A DNA stretch of 64,000 bases from Lamellibrachia satsuma (taxonomy: Eukaryota; Annelida; Polychaeta; Sabellida; Siboglinidae): positions 640,501 to 704,500 of the forward strand of contig BSQZ01000079.1 of the NCBI GenBank assembly GCA_033239005.1, given 5' to 3'. Positions 36,157 to 47,402 of the stretch are shown here, one piece after another. Every line of letters starts with the position of its first letter. Within the stretch, counting starts at the first letter, position 1. The position numbers were made by a program, and so were the translations under genes. The notes below the pieces were generated by a model. It had not been told where the DNA came from. It saw only the letters and a list, made by a program, of their open reading frames with translations, and made no database searches.

Positions 36157-36689
36157 ATGATCTCTGTCAGCCACCAACAAGCGAGTATTGGGAAGATGAC
36201 AGTTCCTGTCTCTCAGATCAGCAGGTCACACTTGAATATTGATGATACACTGAGTATAAACTGTCGAATGAATGTCGATTAGAACAATTATAATAGTGTT
36301 GTAATATTTTGGTGATAAAAAGTACATTAGTAATTATATGGACACAGACTCATTATCGACTGCATTTTCCAAAAAAACCATGAATTCTACACATCTGAAT
36401 AAAACGATCTCACAGAAATTGACTTGACGTTTGCTGGTTTTGGCCAATCATCTGCAGTGATTTGACAGACTCTGTCAGTTGGTCTGTGCCTGTAGCTTCA
36501 ATAGCAAACCAAACTGTTACTGTCACATAAAAAGTTCAGCAAACAGTGTTCAATGTACAAGACTGACACCGCCTTGTGGCATTCACTATGACAGACAGCA
36601 GGTCTTTAGCAAGTTATTAAACTGAGTAGGAATAGCAGAACTTCTGGGACTTGATAAGATGGCATGTAGGCCAGATCACTTTGATCTAT
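36157..36689. other. no gene seen
   Basis: Unique sequence. Confidence 0.4.
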
Positions 36690-37315
36690 CTACACAAACA
36701 TATTGATCCACTTATACAAACACCCTGATCCATCTACACAAACACCCTGATCCACTACACGAACTGATCATGTTGCACAAACCTTGTGATCCTGTTGCAC
36801 AGATCCTGTGATCCTGCTGCACAAACCCTGTGATCCTGTTGCACAGACCCTGTTATCCTGCTGCACAAACCATGTGATCCTGCTGCACAAACCCTATGAT
36901 CCTGCTGTACAAACCATATGATCCTGCTGCACAAATCCTGTGATCCTGCTGTACAAACCCTATGATCATGCTACACAGACCCTGTTATCCTGTTGTACAA
37001 ACAATGCGATCCTGCTGCACAAACCCTATGATCCTGCAGTATAAACCATATGATCCTGCTGTGCAAACCCTGTGATCCTGCTGTACAAACCCTATGATCA
37101 TGCTGCACAAACCCTGTGATCCTGCTGCACAAACCTTGTGATCCTGCTGTACAAACCCTATGATCCTGCTGCACAAACCCTGTTATTCTACTGCACAAAC
37201 CCTAGGATCCTGTAGCACAAACCCTGTGATCCTGCTGCACAAACCCTGTGATCCTCCTGCACAAACCCTGTGATCCTGCTGCACAAATTCCCAAGATCCT
37301 AGATGCACAAACTCC
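36690..37315. repeat. 22-bp minisatellite, about 28 copies
   Basis: Unit TGATCCTGCTGCACAAACCC plus TG. The left-most copies are the most degenerate. The minus strand stays open in overlapping frames because the unit lacks stops. Confidence 0.95.
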
Positions 37316-37854
37316 TTGCTACAGCCCCAGCTAATTTTGCAGCTATAAAGCCAAACTGTCCAGACTTGTCCCAAGGAAGCAGATAATTAGAGAGGCTTGG
37401 CCTATTGCTGGAGAATGATAATAAGCCCTGTCACTGTGGAGTGGCAGTTCAGTAGCTTCATGCCTCTGAGGGAGGCGGGTGTGAACAGTTAGCAGCTCAA
37501 TAGGGCAAGTGATTACATTTTTCTCTGGTGTATAGCATCACGTCAGCTAGGCTACCTTTATAATTCCTGACACATCTGCACATCTTGTGGACAATGCTAT
37601 TGGCAAAGGAACAAAGACATACCAAAGGAAGAAGTTTTATTTGATTTGGTGGTTCTGTTTCTTGAAATCTGACAAGGATTTGGATTGTACAAAGAGAACA
37701 TCTGGTTTGAGAACAGGTAAGGGCACTTGACAGTTGTGTCGCAGGTGCTTCTTTCTTTTCTGCACTTATTCGTTGTCAAGATGTTAGCACAGTCGTATGG
37801 ATTGCAGCTTGCAGTTCAATAAACTTACTGTAATTTTAACACAAATATTTGACA
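37316..37854. other. no gene seen
   Basis: Unique sequence. Confidence 0.4.
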
Positions 37855-37958
37855 CTTCTAATTGCCATGGTCCAACCGTTTGACTCTTACTCCTAATTGT
37901 CCCAGTCCAACCATTTGACACTTAATCCTAATCTGTCCCAGTCCAACCATTTGTAGCT
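37855..37958. repeat. about 38-bp tandem repeat, 3 copies
   Basis: Units share GTCCAACCATTTGACACTTA and CCTAAT. Confidence 0.85.
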
Positions 37959-38154
37959 TCAACAGAACTATTTATTCCTGCTTGCTTCCGTTCACCCAGC
38001 TGTGTAGATGAACTTGGCAAGAGACTGGTACCGTTTTAACAAATAATTTTCTTGCTATTTTTGTAGCATGACTGAATTTGTTCCAGAGATGTTGCATTGG
38101 CTATCTAATGAATGAGTCCATCAGGGCATCAAGCATACAAAAGTTATTTGATCA

Positions 38155-38748
38155 TTGGTTTGGTCATCAGGACATTTGGTCAATGCCCATTTCGCCAACC
38201 AGTACACAGGGGGACATTTGGCCAACAGACAGTTCCCATGCTAAGGGAGGTGGTAAAAGCTCCCTTACAGCGGTTATGTCGCTTCATGCAGTGGCATCTG
38301 ATTCTATTTTTTGAGGTTACCTGCTTGGTATATAAGAAAATCATCAAGACATATCTTCTTTTTGGGGAAAAGAAGCCACACCCATCTCTGGTGAAGCCAT
38401 ACAGTAATGAGAGAGAGATTTATATTAGCACAGCATGGCAGTGTGGAAAACCTGCAACCCTGGTTATTGTTCATTGGAAGCTTAAAGAAGCCACTTTTGG
38501 AACTTGAAGTAAGAGAAGCCACTCTCACCCAGATGTACAACATGCAATAATGTACCTTGTTATAACTTTACATGTATATTGGCATGAAATAAGAGAAGCC
38601 ACTCTCACCATAAAAAAATTGTCTGTTGGCCAAATATCCCCCATGTACTCGTTGGCCAGATGTCCATTGGCCAAATGTCCAATGGCCAATTGTCCATTAA
38701 CCAAACGTCTGTTTGCCAAGTGGGCGTTGGCCAAATGTCCAGATACCG
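38155..38748. mobile_element. fold-back-like inverted-repeat element, about 590 bp
   Basis: The left arm (38155-38234) and right arm (38622-38748) are inverted copies. They share GACATTTGGCCAACAGAC-type blocks and CCAGTACACAGGGGGACATT / its inverted counterpart. The right arm holds about six copies of the word TTGGCCAAATGTCC. Inside, AAGAGAAGCCACTCTCACC occurs twice (38511 and 38590). No transposase is encoded. Confidence 0.7.
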
Positions 38749-38934
38749 AGCAAAACATACATATTTTAAGAATTGTCGCAATGAAGGGTAGTGAAGGGAA
38801 CTATCCTTCAATACTTTTTAAAATTAATAAATAACATTTTATCAACTGAGTTACAAAAAATCTGCATTTTGCTGCATTTACAACGTGATGTCAGTGCAAT
38901 GCAACTTATATTATTATCTTTGCTCATATTTAGG
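38749..38934. other. short unassigned gap
   Basis: AT-rich, no features. Confidence 0.4.
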
Positions 38935-39410
38935 TGTGTAACCATACATCGAACTATCGATGCATTGCAATAGACAATAGTTGATGTGACAATGCAGTAC
39001 TATTGATGGTCATTTTAAGAATTGATAGTTGTCGTCGATAATACACTGAACTATCGTAATCATAGTTGACAAAACTAATAAGGCTACTCTATGTCACTGT
39101 AATACTGTTCGTAAACTTGCTTTTTCAACTTTATTTGGTAACTTTAATTTACTTATTTATCAACCTAACATGATCAATAGTCAATCAGAACATCGTTATT
39201 CATGGATTTACCTCCTGGCATTTCACTATTCCACAATACTATTGCAATAGTTATAAATCTATTGCAATAGTATTGCAATACTAATATAGCCATTGCAATA
39301 GTATTGCAATACTAATACAGCCATCGCAATAGTATTACAATAATAATACAGCTATCACAATATATTATTACAATAATAACACAGCTATCACAATAGTAAT
39401 ACTGTCCCCA
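38935..39410. repeat. ATTGCAATAGTATTGCAATA-type repeat cluster
   Basis: The left part has GAACTATCGATGCATTGCAATAG-like words (three ACTATCG sites between 38950 and 39055). The right part (39236-39408) has about five degenerate 30-bp units with TATTGCAATACTAATA and CAGCCAT. The words are near-palindromic. It may be another decayed inverted-repeat element. Confidence 0.7.
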
Positions 39411-39906
39411 ATTTGGGGATACTATGTTTGCATTACTGCAGTGGAAGGTTTGGACATGAAACCGAATTATTGTATATTTAAAAAATGTCGAGTAATATGT
39501 AACAATAGGCATGTCATATTCTTAATCGGAGAACATTGTTGCGGTCTCAGCCATTTCTAGATATACTGAATAGCTATCTATCAACCTGAATATAATTAAG
39601 TTTGCAAAATAAAAGCATTATAGCCAATATTTTGGTACTGAACAAACCTTAATTGTGTACTTGACTTTACAAAAAAGAACTACCCTGTACATTGTTGAAG
39701 AAAATGTAGTTTCACTAATGTAAAAACATTGAGTAGATATGGTATCAATGCCATGATATAAACTGTACTACACTAACTGTCCCAGCAGAAATACTTAATT
39801 TGACGATCACCAATTTGTCACAGTCCCTGTAATGATAGCAATTTCAGTTTTGTTCAGTTTCCTTCAGCATTTGCATTGCTATATAATTTGTATTAATTGG
39901 CCATAC
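39411..39906. other. no gene seen
   Basis: Unique AT-rich sequence. Confidence 0.4.
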
Positions 39907-40663
39907 AGACAGTTGTCTACATTACAGGCAGTGTCACTTGACAGGGCTGTCCAATACAGTTGTCTACATTGCAGGCAGTGTCACTTGACAGGGCTGTCCA
40001 ATACAGTTGTCTACATTGCAGGCAGTGTCACTTGACAGGGCTGTCCAATACAGTTGTCTACATTGCAGGCAGTGTCACTAGACAGGGCTGTCCAATACAG
40101 TTGTCTACATTGCAGGCAGTGTCACTAGACAGGGCTGTCCAATACAGTTGTCTACATTGTAGGCAGTGTCACTAGACAGGGCTGTCCAATACAGTTGTCT
40201 ACATTGTAGGCAGTGTCACTAGACAGGGCTGTCCACTACAGTTGTCTACATTGCAGGCAGTGTCACTAGACAGGGCTGTCCACTACAGTTGTCTACATTG
40301 CAGGCAGTGTCACTAGACAGGGCTGTCCACTACAGTTGTCTACATTGCAGGCAGTGTAACTTGACAGGGCTGTCCAATACAGTTGTCTACATTGTAGGCA
40401 GTGTCACTAGACAGGGCTGTCCAATACAGTTGTCTACATTGCAGGCAGTGTCACTTGACAGGGCTGTCCAATACAGTTGTCTACATTGCAGGCAGTGTCA
40501 CTAGACAGGGCTGTCCAATACAGTTGTCTACATTGTAGGCAGTGTCACTAGACAGGGCTGTCCAATACAGTTGTCTACATTGTAGGCAGTGTAACTTGAC
40601 AGGGCTGTCCACTACAGTTGTCTACTTTGTAGGCAGTACCACTTGACAGGGCTGTCCACTACA
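39907..40663. repeat. 47-bp minisatellite, about 16 copies
   Basis: Unit with ACAGTTGTCTACATTGCAGG and CAGTGTCACTAGACAGGGCT. Variants (TTGACAGG/TAGACAGG, AATACAG/ACTACAG, TTGCAGG/TTGTAGG) are grouped, which suggests block expansion. Confidence 0.97.
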
Positions 40664-41224
40664 GTTTCTGTCCCTGCCATGTGTGATTTTACTGCACGTT
40701 TAAAACAAGCATTTAAACATGCATGTTTTGTTAATGGCAGACAAAATATAAACCAGGCTTCAGTAGGTTTTAATAATTGTTCATAATATTAAAAATATTA
40801 ATATTAAAAATAATATTTATTGTTCGACGTGCCAATTGTTATTGCTGCATTCAGTCTTAGAAGCATTATTCATGGAAAACTGGTATATTTTAGGTCAAAA
40901 GTGCAAGGTAGGCTAATTAATGGCTTTATGCTAGTGTTATCTCCTTTCCATTACAATCAACCCGACAACCCCAGTCATGTTACATTTTGTTGTTTCTTTA
41001 AGTTGGATCAATTGACAGTGCCTGAATGGTGAACCCCTAAACAGCCCTTATGGTTGACAATTTGGAGCCACCACATGGCGATTTGGGGAAACGACTGGGA
41101 AAGCCATGGAGTTAGAAGTCCAGCAATAATGTAGTTATACCCATTCTTTTTGTAGGGTGTGGTGCCGTATTGGTTAGAACATCAGATTCTCAATGCAGGT
41201 CCTCTTGCTGCTGCTTTGAAACTT
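40664..41224. other. no gene seen
   Basis: Unique sequence. Confidence 0.4.
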
Positions 41225-41372
41225 GGGCAGTTGTGTTCACACCACACATGGGCAGTTGTGTTCACACCACACATGGGCAGTTGTGTTCACACCACACATG
41301 GGCAGTTGTGTTCACACCACTCATGGGCAGTTGTGTTCACACCACACATGGGCAGTTGTGTTCACACCACTT
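41225..41372. repeat. 25-bp minisatellite, 6 copies
   Basis: Unit GGGCAGTTGTGTTCACACCA plus CACAT; copies almost identical. Confidence 0.97.
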
Positions 41373-41730
41373 AGCTGTATAAATGAGCACCTCTGACAGT
41401 AGTGGATATGTGACCGAATAGTCTGCATAGTAATTACAGCAAGGCTGAATTCTTCCCAGAGAAGTCGAGATGGTGTTGGAATGAACAGGTCTGCCAGGGG
41501 GTGAAGTGTAAAGCACTTTGAACAGTCCCAAGGACTGGGTACAGCGCTATATAAGATTGTACCTTTTCCTTTAGTGACTTATGGTCACCAATTAGGGGCA
41601 GAGAAGAACTGGACAGATACAACTAAGTGAGTTGGCTAAAGAATAGGGAACTGTGGGGAATGGACAAACAGTTGTGAGGAAAGATGGAGAGAGAAGAGAG
41701 GATTGAGAATTGTAAGAGGAGGATGGTAAT
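41373..41730. other. no gene seen
   Basis: Unique sequence. Confidence 0.4.
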
Positions 41731-41958
41731 ATGAATGGACCTGGTGAGACAGAGTGGTCCAGAGATGAATGAATTGACCTGGTGAGACAGAGTGGTCCAG
41801 AGTTGAATGAATGGACCTGGTGAGACAGAGCAGTCCAGAGATGAATGAATGGACCTGGCGAGACAGAGTGGTCCAGACAGGAATTATATAGACCTGGCGA
41901 GACAGACTGGTCCAGAGATGAATGAATGGACCTGGCGAGACAGAGTGGTCTAGAGATG
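41731..41958. repeat. 38-bp minisatellite, 6 copies
   Basis: Unit contains GGACCTGGTGAGACAGAGTG and GTCCAGAGATGAATGAAT. Confidence 0.95.
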
Positions 41959-43108
41959 CCACAGGGCATAAGCATTGCACTGAATGGAGAAGAGAACTAG
42001 TCACATAAGAGTACAAAGAAGTATTCAATATCAAATTGACTGAGTCTAAGGCACTGATGATAGAAGATTGAATGCACACAAGTAAGCTTGGACAGTTACA
42101 TGTGCATGAACACACGCACACACGCACACACGCACACATGCATGCACACACAACAAACACACGCATCTTGTCCTATAAATGCAACTGGTAAGAATAAAAA
42201 CTTGTATATAACTTAACTAGGAACTATTTTTGTCATTACATTCTTCAGTTATGTTACAAGTTTCAGTGACACTTGACTACACAATGTGCTATGATTCTCA
42301 ACTCAAGCTACTTGAAGGCTGCTGTCAGACGCATCACTCTCTCTACATCAGGTGTCTGTAAATAATACCAGTGCCTCGAACTAAATGTACATTCCAATTT
42401 AAAGGGCACACAAAAATGCATTCTAATTTGAGTTTGTGTGGTTCTCATGTTTATGTCAGGGGTGTAAACTTTTAATGATGTGATAAAATGATCAGATTCA
42501 TGATGACTAATGTCCTAATCTCTCAGAGCCTAAGTGTGCGTGCGTGCGTGCATGCGTGCATGCACACGTGATTGTGTATAAAGTTATTCTTCTTTTCTTT
42601 TCACCCTCCAAATTATATCACCCTCCTGATCATATCACACTCCCAGTCATACCACCCTCCCAGTTTGTAAGCTGTACAAGGCAATTCAGGCATATGGAAT
42701 AAAGTCATGAAGATACTAACTTGGGGAGAGACTTGTAGCTATCGTCTGTTTCTGTCAGTCTTTGCCATGGTAACTATTTCTTTGTGTGTCAAATTAATGT
42801 TTTTGTGATGTTACTGCTGTTTTCTTTTGCAGAAGACATTTCACATTTGACACACATTATACAAATATTGTGTTAAAAAAAAAAACAGTCATTTGAGAAA
42901 AATTATATTAATTGACTGCAGTTGTTCAAGTGCTATAAGCACCAAATATAAATGGGTAAGGCTCAAGAATTTGTCTGCACTTGCACATAGTTAGCTGTCA
43001 ATAGTTTTGTGATTATAAAATGTCACATATGGCCTGATTGCTATCAAAATGTGTTATAAAACGCAACTACCCTGTGAGAACTGATGTAAGCCAGTTGTAA
43101 AATACCAT
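41959..43108. other. no gene; several simple repeats
   Basis: Contains a CACACG-rich stretch (42105-42150), GCGT repeats (42537-42565) and a degenerate CACCCTCC repeat of about 19 bp, 4 copies (42601-42665). Confidence 0.5.
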
Positions 43109-45750
43109 CATAAAACTGCTCTTAAAATGTGTTGCACTGTTCACCTTTGTATGGGCAGGGTGGAGTAACAAGTCAGACACTGTCTACCTCTGTGTGGGCA
43201 GGGTGGAGTAACAAGTCAGACACTGTCTACCTCTGTGTGGGCAGGGTGGAGTAACAAGTCAGACACTGGCTACCTCTGTGTGGGCAGGGTGGAGTAACAA
43301 GTCAGACACTGTCTACCTCTGTGTGGGCAAGGTGGAGTAACAAGTCAGACACTGTCTACCTCTGTGTAAGCAGGGTGGAGTAACAAGTCAGACACTGTCT
43401 ACCCCTGTGTAGGCAGGGTGGATTAACAAGTCAGACACTGTCCACCTCTGTGTAGGCAGGGTGGAGTAACAAGTCAGACACTGTCCACCTCTGTGTGGGC
43501 AAGGTGGAGTAACAAGTCAGACACTGTCTACCTCTGTGTGGGCAGGGTGGAGTAACAAGTCAGACACTGTCTACCCCTGTGTAGGCAGGGTGGAGTAACA
43601 AGTCAGACACTGTCCACCTCTGTGTAGGCAGGGTGGATTAACAAGTCAGACACTGTCCACCTCTGTGTGGGCAGGGTGGATTAACAAGTCAGACACTGTC
43701 CACCTCTGTGTGGGCAGGGTGGAGTCACAAGTCAGACACTGTCCACCTCTGTGTAGGCAGGGTGGATTAACAAGTCAGACACTGTCTACCTCTGTGTGGG
43801 CAGGGTGGATTAACAAGTCAGACACTGTCCACCTCTGTGTGGGCAGGGTGGAGTAACAAGTCAGACACTGTCCACCTCTGTGTGGGCAGGGTGGAGTAAC
43901 AAGTCAGACACTGTCCACCTCTGTGTAGGCAGGGTGGAGTAACAAGTCAGACACTGTCCACCTCTGTGTGGGCAGGGTGGATTAACAAGTCAGACACTGT
44001 CCACCTCTGTGTGGGCAGGGTGGAGTAACAAGTCAGACACTGTCTACCTCTGTGTGGGCAGGGTGGAGTAACAAGTCAGACACTGTCCACCTCTGTGTGG
44101 GCAGGGTGGAGTAACAAGTCAAACACTGTCCACCTCTGTGTGGGCAGGGTGGAGTAACAAGTCAAACACTGTCTACCCCTGTGTAGGCAGGGTGGAGTAA
44201 CAAGTCAGACACTGTCCACCTCTGTGTAGGCAGGGTGGAGTAACAAGTCAGACACTGTCCACCTCTGTGTGGGCAGGGTGGAGTAACAAGTCAGACACTG
44301 TCCACCTCTGTGTAGGCAGGGTGGATTAACAAGTCAGACACTGTCCACCTCTGTGTAGGCAGGGTGGATTAACAAGTCAGACACTGTCCACCTCTGTGTG
44401 GGCAGGGTGGAGTCACAAGTCAGACACTGTCCACCTCTGTGTAGGCAGGGTGGATTAACAAGTCAGACACTGTCCACCTCTGTGTAGGCAGGGTGGATTA
44501 ACAAGTCAGACACTGTCCACCTCTGTGTGGGCAGGGTGGAGTAACAAGTCAGACACTGTCCACCTCTGTGTAGGCAGGGTGGAGTAACAAGTCAGACACT
44601 GTCCACCTCTGTGTGGGCAGGGTGGAGTCACAAGTCAGACACTGTCCACCTCTGTGTGGGCAAGGTGGAGTAACAAGTCAGACACTGTCCACCTCTGTGT
44701 GGGCAGGGTGGAGTAACAAGTCAGACACTGTCCACCTCTGTGTAGGCAGGGTGGAGTAACAAGTCAGACACTGTCCACCTCTGTGTGAGCAGCGTGGATT
44801 AACAAGTCAGACACTGTCTACCTCTGTGTGGGCAGGGTGGAGTAACAAGTCAGACACTGTCTACCTCTGTGTGGGCAGGGTGGAGTAACAAGTCAGACAC
44901 TGTCCACCTCTGTGTAAGCAGGGTGGAGTAACAAGTCAGACGCTGTCTACCCCTGTGTAGGCAGGGTGGAGTAACAAGTCAGACACTGTCCACCTCTGTG
45001 TGGGCAGGGTGGATTAACAAGTCAGACACTGTCCACCTCTGTGTGTCAGACACTGTCCACCTCTGTGTGGGCAAGGTGGAGTAACAAGTCAGACACTGTC
45101 CACCTCTGTGTAGGCAGGGTGGATTAACAAGTCAGACACTGTCCACCTCTGTGTAGGCAGGGTGGATTAACAAGTCAGACACTGTCCACCTCTGTGTGGG
45201 CAGGGTGGAGTCACAAGTCAGACACTGTCCACCTCTGTGTAGGCAGGGTGGATTAACAAGTCAGACACTGTCCACCTCTGTGTAGGCAGGGTGGATTAAC
45301 AAGTCAGACACTGTCCACCTCTGTGTGGGCAGGGTGGAGTAACAAGTCAGACACTGTCCACCTCTGTGTAGGCAGGGTGGAGTAACAAGTCAGACACTGT
45401 CCACCTCTGTGTGGGCAGGGTGGAGTCACAAGTCAGACACTGTCCACCTCTGTGTGGGCAAGGTGGAGTAACAAGTCAGACACTGTCCACCTCTGTGTAG
45501 GCAGGGTGGATTAACAAGTCAGACACTGTCCACCTCTGTGTGGGCAAGGTGGAGTAACAAGTCAGACACTGTCCACCTCTGTGTAGGCAGGGTGGATTAA
45601 CAAGTCAGACACTGTCCACCTCTGTGTAGGCAAGGTGGAGTAACAAGTCAAACACTGTCTACCTCTGTGTGGGCAGGGTGGATTAACAAGTCAGACACTG
45701 TCCACCTCTGTGTGGGCAGGGTGGAGTCACAAGTCAGACACCGTCCACCT
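43109..45750. repeat. 43-bp minisatellite, block 1 with its left flank (about 60 copies)
   Basis: Unit GGTGGAGTAACAAGTCAGAC plus ACTGTCCACCTCTGTGTGGGCAG-type remainder. Variant positions are tGGGcag/tAGGcag, gGAGTAac/gATTAAc/gAGTCAc and ctgtCCacc/ctgtCTacc. A 24-bp partial unit lies near 45045. A nine-unit variant pattern starting at 44313 recurs at 45111, 798 bp on. The leader 43109-43152 is unique apart from its copy at 45751. Confidence 0.98.
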
Positions 45751-47073
45751 CATATAACTGCACTTAAAATGTGTTGCACCGTTCACCTTTGTATGGGCAG
45801 GGTGGAGTAACAGGTCAGACACTGTCTACCTCTGTGTAGGCAGGGTGGAGTAACAAGTCAGACACTGTCCACCTCTGTGTGGGCAGGGTGGAGTCACAAG
45901 TCAGACACTGTCCACCTCTGTGTGTCAGACACTGTCCACCTCTGTGTGGGCAGGGTGGAGTAACAAGTCAGACACTGTCCACCTCTGTGTGGGCAGGGTG
46001 GATTAACAAGTCAGACACTGTCCACCTCTGTGTGGGCAGGGTGGAGTCACAAGTCAGACACTGTCCACCTCTGTGTGTCAGACACTGTCCACCTCTGTGT
46101 AGGCAAGGTGGAGTAACAAGTCAGACACTGTCTACCTCTGTGTGGGCAAGGTGGAGTAACAAGTCAGACACTGTCTACCTCTGTGTAGGCAAGGTGGAGT
46201 AACAAGTCAGACACTGTCTACCTCTGTGTGGGCAGGGTGGAGTCACAAGTCAGACACTGTCCACCTCTGTGTAGGCAGGGTGGAGTAACAAGTCAGACAC
46301 TGTCCACCTCTGTGTAGGCAGGGTGGAGTAACAAGTCAGACACTGTCCACCTCTGTGTGGGCAGGGTGGAGTAACAAGTCAGACACTGTCCACCTCTGTG
46401 TAGGCAGGGTGGATTAACAAGTCAGACACTGTCCACCTCTGTGTAGGCAGGGTGGATTAACAAGTCAGACACTGTCCACCTCTGTGTGGGCAGGGTGGAG
46501 TCACAAGTCAGACACTGTCCACCTCTGTGTGTCAGACACTGTCCACCTCTGTGTAGGCAGGGTGGATTAACAAGTCAGACACTGTCTACCTCTGTGTGGG
46601 CAGGGTGGATTAACAAGTCAGACACTGTCCACCTCTGTGTGGGCAGGGTGGAGTCACAAGTCAGACACTGTCCACCTCTGTGTGGGCAAGGTGGAGTAAC
46701 AAGTCAGACACTGTCTACCTCTGTGTGGGCAGGGTGGATTAACAAGTCAGACACTGTCCACCTCTGTGTGGGCAGGGTGGATTAACAAGTCAGACACTGT
46801 CTACCTCTGTGTGGGCAGCGTGGATTAACAAGTCAGACACTGTCTACCTCTGTGTGGGCAGGGTGGAGTAACAAGTCAGACACTGTCTACCTCTGTGTGG
46901 GCAGGGTGGAGTAACAAGTCAGACACTGTCCACCTCTGTGTGGGCAGGGTGGAGTCACAAGTCAGACACTGTCCACCTCTGTGTGGGCAGGGTGGAGTAA
47001 CAAGTCAGACACTGTCCACCTCTGTGTGAGCAGGGTGGAGTCACAAGTCAGACACTGTCTACCTCTTTGTGGC
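45751..47073. repeat. 43-bp minisatellite, block 2 with duplicated flank (about 30 copies)
   Basis: Bases 45751-45796 repeat the unique left flank of block 1 (ACTTAAAATGTGTTGCACC and TTCACCTTTGTATGGGCAG), so the array restarts here. Several 24-bp partial units (near 45923, 46076 and 46530) recur next to the gAGTCAc variant. Confidence 0.95.
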
Positions 47074-47256
47074 CACTACAGGGTGGGGCAACCCCTGCCA
47101 GCCAGGTAGCCATTGGGGATTTTGTATTCCTAATTAAACTTGTCTGTGCTGGGGTGTGGGGTGTGTAGGTGACAAAGTCTGGGTGAATTGTTTTTGAGAA
47201 CATGGTCATGGTGAGCATCCCATCAGAGAATAAATGATAATACTACTAAAGAACAT
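47074..47256. other. unique spacer
   Basis: No features. Confidence 0.4.
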
Positions 47257-47402
47257 GGTGAGTCTAGTATTACAGAACATGGTGAGCCTAGTATTACAGA
47301 ACATGGTGAGCCTAGTATTACAGAACATGGTGAGCCTAGTATTACAGAACATGGTGGCCTAGTATTACAGAACATGGTGAGCTTAGTATTACAGAACATG
47401 GT
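47257..47402. repeat. 24-bp minisatellite, 6 copies
   Basis: Unit GGTGAGCCTAGTATTACAGA plus ACAT, with one copy shortened. Confidence 0.95.

Noticed and set aside
43109..47073. CRISPR-like array
   Set aside because: Units are contiguous 43-mers without unique spacers, in animal DNA with transposons and no cas genes.
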